NCBI GenBank assembly: GCA_963667205.1
Contig: OY762959.1
Coordinates: 992,001 to 1,056,000 of the forward strand
Length of the DNA: 64,000 bases
Source: CF-162 sp963667205
Lineage (GTDB): Bacteria; Chloroflexota; Dehalococcoidia; SM23-28-2; RBG-16-64-32
Direction: 5' to 3'
This document shows positions 24,936 through 34,084 of this stretch, in pieces. The notes below the pieces were generated by a model. That model was not told the DNA's origin. It did no database searches and saw nothing but the letters and a program-made list of their open reading frames with translations. A program made the position numbers and the translations under genes. How positions within the stretch are numbered: the stretch's first letter is position 1; each line of letters opens with the position of its first letter.

Positions 24936-25772
24936 TCAACGCTCACAGACAACACCATCCCCATCGCCGTCACGGGCGCTGGGGACCATTACCTTCGGAA
25001 ACCCTCTCCCTTCGCCCTTGGACCCCTGCACCCTGGTCTCCCCGGCTTCTACCGCTTCTTCGCAGGACCCATACACGGTGTAAGCGACCGGCACGCCGAT
25101 TGGTACTGGATCGTCTCGGCTGCCAAGCTCCGGTGTCGGCTCGGGTGACTCCGTGATCGTCACCGCGCTGCCAATCTCCGGGCAGCCGTCCTCCTGCGAA
25201 GCGCTCAGACCGGCGTCGTAGCGCAGCGTCTTCAGCGAGTCCACGGGCGTCATGGCGCCCGAGCAGTCGATGTCGCCCCAGATATGCGGCGAGGCGTTGA
25301 GGACGTTGATGTCAGCACCCATCCCCGGACAGTCGCCCGTGTTCGTCGGCAGGCCGGCGTCACCGCGCAGCACGAACAGCGAATCGATCGGGTCGACCGA
25401 AGTCGAGCAGTTGTTGTCCGCCCAAGTGACCTGCTGGCCGGGCGCATCCGTTGTAATGCGCTCCTGCAGACTGACACGGTCGCCGCCCTCATCTTCACAT
25501 TCGGCAACCAACTCCTGCAGCTCTTCGAGGTCGATCTGCTGGGCGTGAGGATTCACGACGTCTGTCTCGATCAGAAGTTGCAGGGCAAGGATCTGCTCGC
25601 AATTCAACTCGTCGAGGTCTGGTCCGTCGTCGTCACCATCGTCGTCACCAGCGGGCACGACTGCTTCAGCCCATGGCGCGCCGACGGAGCCGACGCCCGG
25701 CAGCCCTCCCAGCGCGCCGAAAGCAAGAACGAATACGGCGACCAGGAAGACTGGAAACAAACGGTCAGCCAT
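24936..25772 (-). CDS. secreted dockerin-like protein with C-terminal excalibur domain
   Basis: The 278 residues start with a signal peptide (1-about 36), then an acidic stretch (GDDDGDDDGPDLDELNCEQ). Two dockerin-like repeats follow: WADNNCSTSVDPIDSLF with LRGDAGLPTNTGDCP, and WGDIDCSGAMTPVDSLK with LRYDAGLSASQEDGCP. A C-terminal excalibur domain reads YGSCEEAVEAGETR, then RDGDGDGVVCER. All modules are calcium-binding folds seen in exported proteins; no enzyme domain is present. It is paralogous to the next gene upstream (25920-26825). Surface attachment is inference. Confidence 0.85.
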   Translation of the reverse strand: MADRLFPVFLVAVFVLAFGALGGLPGVGSVGAPWAEAVVPAGDDDGDDDGPDLDELNCEQILALQLLIETDVVNPHAQQIDLEELQELVAECEDEGGDRVSLQERITTDAPGQQVTWADNNCSTSVDPIDSLFVLRGDAGLPTNTGDCPGMGADINVLNASPHIWGDIDCSGAMTPVDSLKTLRYDAGLSASQEDGCPEIGSAVTITESPEPTPELGSRDDPVPIGVPVAYTVYGSCEEAVEAGETRVQGSKGEGRGFPKVMVPSARDGDGDGVVCER

Positions 25773-25919
25773 GGCTAACTCCCTTTCGGTGTCAGGTCGG
25801 GACCTGGTGACGGCTGGATGGAGGCAAAACTACCCGCGCCCGCCGTCGGCGTCAAGAGACAACCAGAAGCGCCGCCGTTCGGCCGAGCGACGGCGCTCCG
25901 ATACCACACTACGGGGCGG

Positions 25920-26825
25920 CTAGAAGTCCACGATCGTCACCGGGCTGTTGATCGCCGGGCAGCCGTCCTCCTGCGAGGCACTGAGGCCGGCGTCGTAGCG
26001 CAGCGTCTTCAGCGAGTCCACGGGCGTCATCGCAGCGGTGCAGTCGATGTCCCCCCAGAAATGCTGCGAGGCGTTAAGGACGTTGATCGCCGCGCCCATG
26101 TCCGGGCAATCGCCCGTATTCGTCGGCAGGCCGGCGTCGCCGCGCAGTATGAACAGCGAGTCTACCGGATCAACGGTCGTCGAGCAGTTGTTGTCGGCCC
26201 AGATCAACTGCTGGCCCGGCGGCGACGTGGGCGTCGGCGCCGCTGTCGCTGTCGGTGTCGGCGCCACCGTCGGAGCCGGACTGGGGCCGGCCGTCGGACC
26301 GAAGCCGCCACATCCAGGTGGGGACTGGCCGGAGATGCCGCTGGGCTGTCTGTCATCAGGCGCCGAACAGCCGCCAACGATGACGTCGAATGGGATCTTC
26401 GTCACCTCGCCGTGGCAGGTAAGGCGGATCTCGTACTCATAGGTGCCGTCCGCCACGAACTCGGGGATGCTCGTGAGCCAGGTCGTACTGAACGTGCCCT
26501 CGCCACTCGCTGGGGTGAAGCTGTTGAAGATGTTCGCGTTGCCGGGAACGCCCACGATCTCAATGGTTACGGTCTTGTCGCCCGGCTGGACGGTGATGAC
26601 CATCTCGGTCTCGTCGTGGTCGCCTGGATCGGCGGCGTAGTACGTGTATTCCAACGGATCCGCAAAGAGGGAATCGTCCTCGAAGAAGAGGTGCGGGCCC
26701 AGGGTGCAGGGGCCCGCCAGCGCCAAGCGCGGCGCGTTGGCAGGCGCGTTGTTGAGGACCACGATCGCCGCCAGGCCAATTACCGCGGCCGCGGCCAACG
26801 TCACGATTGAGCGGACTGATACCAC
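25920..26825 (-). CDS. secreted beta-rich protein with dockerin-like C-terminus
   Basis: I start it at GTG 26825 (MVSVRSIVTLAAAAVIGL), preceded by AGGAG with 7-bp spacing. A signal/anchor helix is followed by a novel domain (about 30-180, with GDKTVTIEIVGVPGNANIF and YEYEIRLTCHGEVTKIPF, beta-sandwich-like). Then come a Pro/Thr linker and two dockerin-like repeats nearly identical to those of 24936-25772. It lacks the excalibur domain. The two neighbours probably arose by tandem duplication of the dockerin part. Confidence 0.83.
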   Translation of the reverse strand: MVSVRSIVTLAAAAVIGLAAIVVLNNAPANAPRLALAGPCTLGPHLFFEDDSLFADPLEYTYYAADPGDHDETEMVITVQPGDKTVTIEIVGVPGNANIFNSFTPASGEGTFSTTWLTSIPEFVADGTYEYEIRLTCHGEVTKIPFDVIVGGCSAPDDRQPSGISGQSPPGCGGFGPTAGPSPAPTVAPTPTATAAPTPTSPPGQQLIWADNNCSTTVDPVDSLFILRGDAGLPTNTGDCPDMGAAINVLNASQHFWGDIDCTAAMTPVDSLKTLRYDAGLSASQEDGCPAINSPVTIVDF

Positions 26826-26917
26826 TGAGGGGCTCCTTTCGTAGCTCGATCGCCGATTGCGGCCACCGCAAGACGCAGGCAAGCGTAGCCGCACCCAGCG
26901 GGAGACGTCAAGCGGAG

Positions 26918-27727
26918 CTAGCCGCGCTGCTGCTGTGCGGGATCGGGGCGGCCGAAGCGGATCGGCGCTTCGACCTCTCGCGGCGGCCGGCCGTACGTCA
27001 CCGCCATCGCTCTACCGTTGGCGGTGTCGTCGCGTATCAGTTCGAGCACCGTCTCGGCGATCGTCTGCGGCTCAATCAGCGGCATAGTGGCGAGCAGCGC
27101 CTTCGCTCGCTCACGCGCCTCCGGATCGGAGTTGTCGCGCACCTGGTGGACCATCGGCGTGTCAACGACGCCGGGGCAAACGCAGTTGACGCGGATGTTG
27201 GCCTCGGGCAGGAGGAACTCCATCGACCGCGTCAGCCCGACGACTCCGTGCTTGGCGGCGGCATAGATCGGGTCCGGCATGTAGCCCATGAGACCGGCGA
27301 TGGAGGCCGTGTTGATGATGACCCCGCCGCCGCGCTCTCGCAGCGCCGGCACCTGCGCCTGGACGCAGGCGGCGACGGCCAGGAGGTCGATCATGAGTGT
27401 GCGCTCCCAGTCTTCGGTCCGCCCCGCCGGGAACCGCGCCCCTGGCGTTCCGACGCCAGCGTTGTTGTAGGCGATGTCGAGTCCGCCGTACGTCTCCTTC
27501 GTGAACGCGACCATCGCTTCGACGTCGTCGCGGTTCGTCACGTCTACCCGAACGAACGCCGCCTCGCCGCCGGCGGCCTTCACCTGCTTCACTGTCTCGT
27601 TGCCGCCGGCTTCGTCGACGTCGGCAACTACGACCGAAGCGCCGTTCTCCGCCAGCAGCAGCGCTGTGACCCGGCCGATGCCGGAGCCTGCGCCCGTAAT
27701 GAGTGCTACTTTGCCGGTTGGATCCAT
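26918..27727 (-). CDS. short-chain dehydrogenase/reductase (SDR)
   Basis: This NAD(P)-dependent oxidoreductase of classical SDR type has about 269 residues. It shows the cofactor motif GAGSGIG, DVTNRDDVEAM, the structural NNAG, catalytic Ser in NTASIAG, and YAAAKHG (Tyr and Lys of YxxxK). After the active site come PGVVDTPMV and a variable substrate loop. Start ATG 27727 follows GGAGG at 8 bp; an upstream start at 27763 would add 12 polar residues. The substrate cannot be predicted. No operon partner is evident. Confidence 0.9.
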   Translation of the reverse strand: MDPTGKVALITGAGSGIGRVTALLLAENGASVVVADVDEAGGNETVKQVKAAGGEAAFVRVDVTNRDDVEAMVAFTKETYGGLDIAYNNAGVGTPGARFPAGRTEDWERTLMIDLLAVAACVQAQVPALRERGGGVIINTASIAGLMGYMPDPIYAAAKHGVVGLTRSMEFLLPEANIRVNCVCPGVVDTPMVHQVRDNSDPEARERAKALLATMPLIEPQTIAETVLELIRDDTANGRAMAVTYGRPPREVEAPIRFGRPDPAQQQRG

Positions 27728-27874
27728 CTCTCGTTCCTCCCTGCGCTCGGTAGTCTGTGACAATCGCGGCCGTCCTGCAACCCACAGGCAAGCGAGCCGT
27801 AATAGAATAGCGACACCTCAGTTAGCAAGGCAGGAGCCAACGCCGGCGATCGCACCGCCGCAAAGGGGGGCACC

Positions 27875-28033
27875 TTGAGCATCCGCGTGGGCATCATCGG
27901 GTCGCGCTTCGTCGCGGCGGCGCACGCCGAAGCGCTGCGCCAGACGCCGGGCGTCGAACTGACGGCCGTCGCCTCGCCAAACGCCGAGCACGCCTGGGAG
28001 TTCCGCAGGCGCTTCGAGGTCGAACACGCGCGC
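27875..28033 (+). pseudogene. Gfo/Idh/MocA-type dehydrogenase, N-terminal stub
   Basis: The start codon and about 53 residues of a Rossmann-fold sugar-dehydrogenase-like protein remain (IRVGIIGSRFVAAAHAEAL, then VELTAVASPNAEHAWEF). The sequence then runs directly into the truncated IS3 copy 3. About 300 residues, including the EKP catalytic motif, are lost, so the gene is dead. Confidence 0.85.
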
Positions 28034-28541
28034 CGTGGCGTCCCAGGGATTCTTCGAGCGCCTCCACGCAGAAGCCTGTGTCTATTGTGACCGATACCCG
28101 CCAGGCCAGCACCTTGCGGCTATGCCAGTCCATCACTGCGGCTAGGTACACGAACCCCCTGGCCATCGGAATGTACGTGATGTCCATTGCCTACACCTGG
28201 TTGGGCCTGCTCACCTCAAGTCCGCGCAGCAGGTACGGATACACAGTATGGCCGGGGCGTCGCCGGCTGGTGTTGGGCTTGCGGTACAGCGCCTCGATGC
28301 CCATCCGCCGCATCAGTGTGGCGATGTGTCTACGCCCGGAGGAAAGTCCCTCCTGGCGGAGCAGGCCTCGCATCATCCTACTGCCTGCAAACGGATACTC
28401 AAGGTGCAGCTCATCGATGCGGCGCATCAGTCCGAGACCGGCTTCGCCCACCGGCCGCGGCCGGTAGTAGATGCTCCCGCGGCTGATGCCCACTGCCTTT
28501 GCCTGGCGGGCGAGAGGCAGCTTGTGATCGCGGTCGATCAT
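28034..28541 (-). pseudogene. IS3 OrfB remnant of copy 3
   Basis: The N-terminal 116 codons are followed by a TGG to TAG nonsense change (28191-28193; W of WAMDITYIP in intact copies), after which the frame continues for about 50 codons to the truncation. The second Asp and Glu of the DDE core are missing. It cannot encode active transposase. Confidence 0.92.
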
Positions 28542-28843
28542 CGCCTTGCGCCCGGCAATCCCGCCTTCGTGAGCGCGGCCTCTAAAAAATCGTTCTCCAA
28601 CGCAAGCTCACCGATCTTAGCGTGAAGGACCTTCATATCTACCGGCTTTTCAGCCTGCCCTGTCCCGGCGCCAAATAACTGCGCCGCCCGATCCAGCAAC
28701 TGGGTCTTCCATTGCGTGATCTGGTTCGGGTGCACATCGAACTGGCTTGCCAGCTCCGAAAGTGTCCGGTCGCCGCGCACTGCGGCAAGAGCCACCTTCG
28801 CCTTGAACTCTGCCGAGTGGTTACGGCGGGGTCGTCTGCTCAT
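28538..28843 (-). CDS. IS3-family transposase OrfA (copy 3)
   Basis: The 101 residues are identical to the copy 2 OrfA. On its own, with a broken orfB, it could still bind element ends and perhaps act as a repressor, which is inference. Confidence 0.9.
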   Translation of the reverse strand: MSRRPRRNHSAEFKAKVALAAVRGDRTLSELASQFDVHPNQITQWKTQLLDRAAQLFGAGTGQAEKPVDMKVLHAKIGELALENDFLEAALTKAGLPGARR

Positions 28844-28934
28844 CTCTCGCTCCTGTCTCCGAGAGCACTATCATGCCCTCAATCAGGCAGCGATCCCACT
28901 TATCCCCCTGTTCAGATTTCCGGAGCCACTTCTC

Positions 28935-29389
28935 AGGGCATTCTCGCGCAGACAGCCGCTGAAGATGGATACATACACTTACACCAACTCTGGCGCCACA
29001 AGAGTGGCAGGCGAGCGGGACATCATGATCTCTCTGGCAGGGTGGGAAGCTGAGCGATTGTTCACGGGACGACGGTTGCGTCGCCATACTTCACCACCCG
29101 ATTTAAACGCCGCAGTTGATCTTGCCCTGAAGATGGTAGGAGGCGACCCTGACCTGGTGCAGCCGTACCACGAGTGGCTCCGGCGCCGATCAGTCGGGTT
29201 TCTCGAAACCTGGTGGCCCGCAGTCGCGTCGCGGATGAGCTCCTTGCGCAGAATACGATCAGTGGGAGACGCGTGCGCGAGCTTGCCACGTCTTCCTTGA
29301 GGGGCTCTCCTCAGCGACAGCAGGAACTGCGACAGATGTTGACCGAAGGGCACTTCCTGATCCGCGACGCGCCCAACGGCGTGCCATAA
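28935..29389 (+). pseudogene. C-terminal remnant of a metallopeptidase-like protein, frameshifted
   Basis: One frame reads GERDIMISLAGWEAERLFTG, DLNAAVDLALKMVGGDPD, WLRRRSVGFLETWWPAV. After about 29230 a second frame continues VADELLAQNTISGRRVREL. The pattern resembles the C-terminal half of zinc-peptidase-like proteins related to FtsH (M41), in which an HExxH would lie upstream. That region is replaced by IS3 copy 3. Family assignment is tentative. Confidence 0.45.
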
Positions 29390-29400
29390 CCTGTCACCTA

Positions 29401-29421
29401 TTACTCTAACCGTTAGAGTAA
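29401..29421. repeat. 10-bp perfect palindrome (operator-like)
   Basis: TTACTCTAAC and its complement flank a single C. It lies in the convergent gap between the peptidase remnant and the 3' end of mcrC. AT-rich and without a T-run, it looks more like a protein-binding site than a terminator. Confidence 0.5.
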
Positions 29422-29479
29422 CTCCACGCTTCGTTAATCGATTCGCTGGACACGTGCGACGCCAGAGAAGTTTCTCACG

Positions 29480-30706
29480 TCAGGCGGCCAGCCGGCCGCG
29501 CTCAGCCTCGTCTTTGAGAAGACGCACCTTGTCCGCGAGTCGATCGATCTGTTCCATCAAGTCTTCGATGTCACCATCCAGAGACAGCGTTACGATCTCG
29601 AGCCTCTTTCCCAGATGGACGACCCGATGGCCAACGGGCTCATCCTCTCCTTTGGCATACACGAGGAGGCTGGCCGGGAGGTCGGCCGCTACAGCGTAGG
29701 CCAGAACCTGGTACAGGTCAGGGTGCTTGACCCCTTTTGCGCTTACTCGCTTGTACTTCACATCACCAACGAACGTGCACTCGTCACCGTCCCACCAGGA
29801 GAGATCTGGCTCCAGTCCGATCACCCTGGCTTCGTCCAGTCGTAATCGTCGATTTTTCGCGCCCTGAGGAAACGACCTCTCAGAGAGGTTCAGCGCATCC
29901 CGGAGCGCGACGACCACGAAGTCCTCGAAGACGTCGTTCATGTCGACGATGAAAGTCGATGCGCGAGCCTCGCCTCGTCCGAGTTCGAACGAGGTCGAGC
30001 GGAGGATGAGCTTCGCAAGCTCAACAGCGGGCCGGTAGTGCTCGGTTAGTCTGGTGTAGTTGATCTTGGGAAGGTGCCGCGGATGATACGCGACGAGCGT
30101 TACGTTCGATAGAACCGAGTCGAAGGCGCGCAGCGACTGACGTTGGCGGTCCGAGCGAATCGGGAGTCGTCCGAGCCGATTCAGTGCCGCCTTGACCAAT
30201 CTGTTCAGTTCGATGTCCTCTGTGAATTCATCGAACCGCACCTCAATCGGCGGCATCAAGCCGAATCGATCTCGGATCTGATCGGCGAAGCGCACACGGC
30301 CGCGGACACTCTGAAGTGCGGCTTCCTCGATTCGGTAACCTTGACGCAGGCCACCAAGAAACGCCCGACGCACGTTCGCCATGAAGCCCGGAATGATGGC
30401 CTCGAGGAGCGACGCCCGTTCTGCATACTCGAAGTCCTCGTCAGTCCAGGCAGCCAGGCCCATCGAGTAAGAGATCAAGAAGAGTACGCGTCCGACGTCC
30501 AACTTGGGACGGATCTCTATCGTTGCCGTTCCCAGATTCAGAGTACCAACATGGGAATCGGGCTTGAGATCATAGCAGGACTCCGCCACCGCTGACGGCG
30601 CAATTGACATCCACGGCGCCAGTCTCTGGAGAGTCCTCAGCTCGATCTGCGAGAGGTGCACGGCCTCCCTAGTCTCATATTCTGTAAGGGGCGGGAGGCC
30701 TCGCAT
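29480..30706 (-). CDS. mcrC: McrC-family nuclease subunit of a McrBC restriction system
   Basis: The 408-residue protein has a beta-rich N-terminal McrB-binding region and a C-terminal PD-(D/E)xK nuclease: IGLEPDLSWW (Asp), then TFVGDVKYKRV (D-x-K), then HPDLYQVLAYAVA. With McrB it forms a GTP-driven complex that cuts DNA with modified bases (type IV restriction). The start is 1 bp after the mcrB stop, so translation is coupled. Length and motifs look complete. Confidence 0.9.
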   Translation of the reverse strand: MRGLPPLTEYETREAVHLSQIELRTLQRLAPWMSIAPSAVAESCYDLKPDSHVGTLNLGTATIEIRPKLDVGRVLFLISYSMGLAAWTDEDFEYAERASLLEAIIPGFMANVRRAFLGGLRQGYRIEEAALQSVRGRVRFADQIRDRFGLMPPIEVRFDEFTEDIELNRLVKAALNRLGRLPIRSDRQRQSLRAFDSVLSNVTLVAYHPRHLPKINYTRLTEHYRPAVELAKLILRSTSFELGRGEARASTFIVDMNDVFEDFVVVALRDALNLSERSFPQGAKNRRLRLDEARVIGLEPDLSWWDGDECTFVGDVKYKRVSAKGVKHPDLYQVLAYAVAADLPASLLVYAKGEDEPVGHRVVHLGKRLEIVTLSLDGDIEDLMEQIDRLADKVRLLKDEAERGRLAA

Positions 30707-30707
30707 G

Positions 30708-33296
30708 CTACTCGCCGCCGTCGTTCGCGACGGACTCGGCCTCGGCAGCCTCCTCGTCGGCCAAGCGGTCCAGGCGGAACCTCTCGAGCTCGTCCTCCTG
30801 ACCCATAAACTGCTCCTGCAGATAAGACATCACGGAGTGGTCCCAGATAAGCTCGACCCACTCGTCGTCGAGGCCCGGCCTCATGAAGTAGCTCGGCCCT
30901 ATGGCCGCCTGCCGATCCTCAAGCTTGGCGTTCGCACGATCGACTCTGTCGGCGACCCACAACAGACTCGGCGCCCTGGCGCTCAGCCAGCGTCTGAGGA
31001 GACCCTGGACCGGTGGCTCGTCCGGGAAGAATGGCACGAAAAAGAAGCGCCGCCGCAAAGCCGCATCGATCAGCGCGATCGAGCGATCCGCTGTGTTCAT
31101 CGTCGCAATGATCCACAGGTTGTCGGGGAGCTCGAATGGATCCGACGAGTACTGGAGCGAAATACGCTCGTCTCGGTACTCAAGCAGGAAATACATCTCT
31201 CCGAAGACCTTAGCGACGTTGCCGCGATTAATCTCGTCGATCACCAGGATATGCTTGACGTCGCGCCGTTCCTCTGCGCGCCTCGCTATACGCCTCAAAG
31301 GTCCTTCGGCGAGCTCGAAGCCGGGCTGTCCGTCCCTGGCTCGCGGTCGGTACCCTTCTACGAAGTCTTCATACGCGTACGACGGATGGAACTGGACCAG
31401 TTCGACCGTGCCTCTGTCGCGGGCGAAGTACTGTGCCAGCTTCCGAGCAACATAGGTCTTACCGGTGCCCGGCGGCCCGTAGAAGATCGCCTGACGCTTA
31501 CCTTGATGCTCATCGCCGAGAAGCATCTCTATCTTCTGTAGAGATCCCCTCTCGAAGAGGAGCTCATCCTCCAGGTCCGCGAGCGTGCCCGGTGCCGGAG
31601 TGGGGTCAGCCATGTCTCCCCTCCTGTAGCGCTGGAGCTCGGACCACTCTTCCTCGGTCAAAGGACCGTGAGTATCAGTCCTCACGACAGCCCACAGAAC
31701 CGCCTGCGCGTCCAGACGATCGCGGAGTTGCAACTGTCGGGAGGCCGCCTCCTCGATGATGCGATCGAGAAAGCCGAGCGCATGAGAGTGTTTGTCCACT
31801 TCATCAGCATCCTTGTCGGGTCGATCGTAGCCTGTAAGTCTGAACCCGGTGTCGAATGGTCCCGTGCGAACGATCGGGTATTGCAATGGATCGACTGCCA
31901 TCAGCAGAAACGACGCGATTGCCAGTCTCGTCCCCGGTCCGCTGATGACGTCTCTCGGCACTCCGTCACGGAACGCCTTCAGTCCGCGTTCGGGATCGTC
32001 CGACGGCCACATCGTCTCCAGGATTTCGATCGCGACCTGTTGGTTTTCCTGTATCCACTCGATGAATCGTGAGTCGGTCCGCCAAGATGTGAGATGCGCT
32101 TCCTGAAATGAGCGCTTGAGAAGATCGACCCAGTTCTCGGCGCCGTCTGCCATCGCCTCCAGAGCCTCTCGGATACTTTCAGCAGCTTCAATCTTGTAGT
32201 CCCGTTCGTCGGCGTCGAAGCCATCCCATTCGTGAAACCGCCTGGCCCACGCTATGAACTCGTCCCAGGCGCTCGGATCAGAGAGCTTCGTCTCGGCGTA
32301 CAACTTGTCAAGCAGGGGGAGCATATCCAACAAGTCGCGTCTCAGCTCCGCCTCATCGGGAAGATCTCCGCCCTCGTACTGTCTGGCCAGTACGTTTCCG
32401 CTTTCGTAACCCCGTCCGAGTGGACCCGGATCGCGGAGCACGATGTCGAACAGATACTTGCCCGGGTCGTCCCCTTCTTTCTTCAGGAGTGCCCGAGCAT
32501 CAGCAGCTCGAGTCGCAATTTCGTCCCTCGGTCTGGACTTGAGCCACTGACCACTCGGAACGCGAATGCTCTCTGTGGTTCCCTGGTTCAAAGAAAGGTA
32601 GACCTTCGATCCGTCAACTCCGAACAGGTAAACGAGGTACCACCCGTCAGTGGCTGAAGGAGAATGTTCAGGTCCGAATACTCTCATCCAAGGAACGCGG
32701 CTGATATTTCCCCTTCCGTTACTTCCTTCAGTGCCGAGGCGGTCGGCGCCGGTCTCCCTGATGACCCCACGGAGCACCGTCGGCCCGACTTCCCTGACGA
32801 GGCGGCCCCGTTCCTGCATCGCGTCCGTGTTGGTGGCGGACCACTGCGCCTGCAGATCGAGAACCTGCTCAAGGACTGCCTTCAAAGAACTCGATCCAGG
32901 GTCATCGTCCTCAGGAGATTGACCGTCCGTTGTCTTCTTCACTTCAACCCCCAGTTGTCTAAGTCGCTTCGCCGTGTTCTGCTCACCTCCCGAGAAGTCC
33001 TCGCTCCTGAGAGGGCCAGCATCCGGAACAGCGTATCCGTGAGCCGCCCCGAGCACCGCCTTCGAGTCGTAGAGGGATTCGCCCTGGACTATGAAGTACT
33101 CGCGGGCCGGTCCGAACCCGTACTTTCTCAGGAACTCAGTCCGGCCGATTGAGTCAAATTCTCGCATCGCCTGATCGACGGCCTGGCGACTAATATCTCT
33201 CAGTCCCACGGAACCTCCAGAAGGGCGAGCCTGGTCAATTGCCCGAGACCACGTACGCACCTTCAGGGGCGTACGCGTCCCCTTGAGCGTGGCCAT
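30708..33296 (-). CDS. mcrB: McrB-family AAA+ GTPase with two DNA-recognition-type domains
   Basis: The GTPase motor has about 862 residues. N-terminal residues 15-90 resemble the ScoMcrA-like head domain (FLRKYGFGPAREYFIV, YDSKAVLGAAHGY). Residues about 125-270 match the MrcB-like DUF3578 domain (VPWMRVFGPEHSPSATDGWY). An alpha-helical middle follows. The C-terminal AAA+ domain has FYGPPGTGKTYVARKL (Walker A), VQFHPSYAYEDFVEGYRP, LVIDEINRGNVAKVFGE (Walker B) and the GTP-specific MNTADRS with arginine finger. I chose ATG 33296; a frame to 33404 exists. A TATAAT overlaps this start, suggesting a leaderless transcript. Confidence 0.88.
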   Translation of the reverse strand: MATLKGTRTPLKVRTWSRAIDQARPSGGSVGLRDISRQAVDQAMREFDSIGRTEFLRKYGFGPAREYFIVQGESLYDSKAVLGAAHGYAVPDAGPLRSEDFSGGEQNTAKRLRQLGVEVKKTTDGQSPEDDDPGSSSLKAVLEQVLDLQAQWSATNTDAMQERGRLVREVGPTVLRGVIRETGADRLGTEGSNGRGNISRVPWMRVFGPEHSPSATDGWYLVYLFGVDGSKVYLSLNQGTTESIRVPSGQWLKSRPRDEIATRAADARALLKKEGDDPGKYLFDIVLRDPGPLGRGYESGNVLARQYEGGDLPDEAELRRDLLDMLPLLDKLYAETKLSDPSAWDEFIAWARRFHEWDGFDADERDYKIEAAESIREALEAMADGAENWVDLLKRSFQEAHLTSWRTDSRFIEWIQENQQVAIEILETMWPSDDPERGLKAFRDGVPRDVISGPGTRLAIASFLLMAVDPLQYPIVRTGPFDTGFRLTGYDRPDKDADEVDKHSHALGFLDRIIEEAASRQLQLRDRLDAQAVLWAVVRTDTHGPLTEEEWSELQRYRRGDMADPTPAPGTLADLEDELLFERGSLQKIEMLLGDEHQGKRQAIFYGPPGTGKTYVARKLAQYFARDRGTVELVQFHPSYAYEDFVEGYRPRARDGQPGFELAEGPLRRIARRAEERRDVKHILVIDEINRGNVAKVFGEMYFLLEYRDERISLQYSSDPFELPDNLWIIATMNTADRSIALIDAALRRRFFFVPFFPDEPPVQGLLRRWLSARAPSLLWVADRVDRANAKLEDRQAAIGPSYFMRPGLDDEWVELIWDHSVMSYLQEQFMGQEDELERFRLDRLADEEAAEAESVANDGGE

Positions 33297-33424
33297 TATA
33301 TGAACACGAGACGCGCGCAAACAGAAGGGTACCATCAGCCGACAACTATCACGGCGGCGCCAACCTGCATGTATTATCAGGTTGCTCGAGTGGCACTGCG
33401 ACACGCAACAAAGGGGGTGTCTTC

Positions 33425-33895
33425 GTGAGCGAGACTGATCTGGAGAGCCTGAGAACGGCTGTGGCGGCGTTCCGGGACGACCGGGACTGGGCCCAGTTCC
33501 ACACGCCGAAGGACCTGGCGATGGCGCTTTCGATCGAAGCTTCGGAACTGCTGGAGCTTTTCCTCTGGCAGAAGGAAAGCGATTCCGTGAGGCCGGACAG
33601 GCTCGAGAGCGTCCAACAGGAGATGGCCGACATCTTCATCTATCTGCTCAGCATGGCGGACACCCTCGATGTCGACCTAGCGGAGGCGGTGAAGAGAAAG
33701 CTGGACGAAAACGCTCAGAAGTACGCGAGCGACACCGAAGCACAGGTCCTCTGCGAGCGGTGGCGACGGAACTACAACGAGGTGCGCCCGCATAGCGCTC
33801 TCGGCTACCGGCCGCCAGCACCGCAAGCGATCGTGCCATGGCCGGGCTCCACCGCGGCATCCCTGGAGACTACGGCGATGGCCACACTAACATAG
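33425..33895 (+). CDS. MazG-like nucleotide pyrophosphohydrolase fused to transposase tail
   Basis: Residues 1-about 98 form a MazG/RS21-C6-type all-alpha NTP pyrophosphohydrolase: EASELLELFLW and EEMADIFIY-like QQEMADIFIYLLSMAD metal-binding helices, then AVKRKLDENAQKY. Normally the protein ends shortly after. Here it runs into the C-terminus of an integrase-type transposase (RWRRNYNEVRPHSALGYRP). The catalytic four-helix core appears complete, so activity is possible. GTG start, AAGGGGG upstream. Divergent from mcrBC; a dNTP house-cleaning or anti-phage role is inference. Confidence 0.8.
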   Translation: MSETDLESLRTAVAAFRDDRDWAQFHTPKDLAMALSIEASELLELFLWQKESDSVRPDRLESVQQEMADIFIYLLSMADTLDVDLAEAVKRKLDENAQKYASDTEAQVLCERWRRNYNEVRPHSALGYRPPAPQAIVPWPGSTAASLETTAMATLT

Positions 33896-34084
33896 CCTGT
33901 GGTAGCGCTTAGGGGGGCAGGTCAAATGCAGGAGTTGGTGATCTGGTCCGTGAGGAACGGACTGCTGGGTGACTAGCGGCACGGACCGCTTTCAAACAGA
34001 ATCGTCTCCCCGCGCTCTGCCAGGTCTGGACGTCGGGTCGGGCGCTTGGAGCCGTGAGCCGACAGGCTACATGGAGGTATTTCT

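Larger units (their letters stand above)
28030..28934 (-). mobile_element. IS3-family element, copy 3 (truncated)
   Basis: The orfA side and terminus (to 28934) are intact and match copy 2. The other end is lost: similarity stops at about 28030 inside orfB, removing its last about 105 codons and the terminal repeat. It inserted in, or recombined into, the dehydrogenase gene on the left and a peptidase-like gene on the right, so the flanking DNA was also deleted. Confidence 0.9.
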
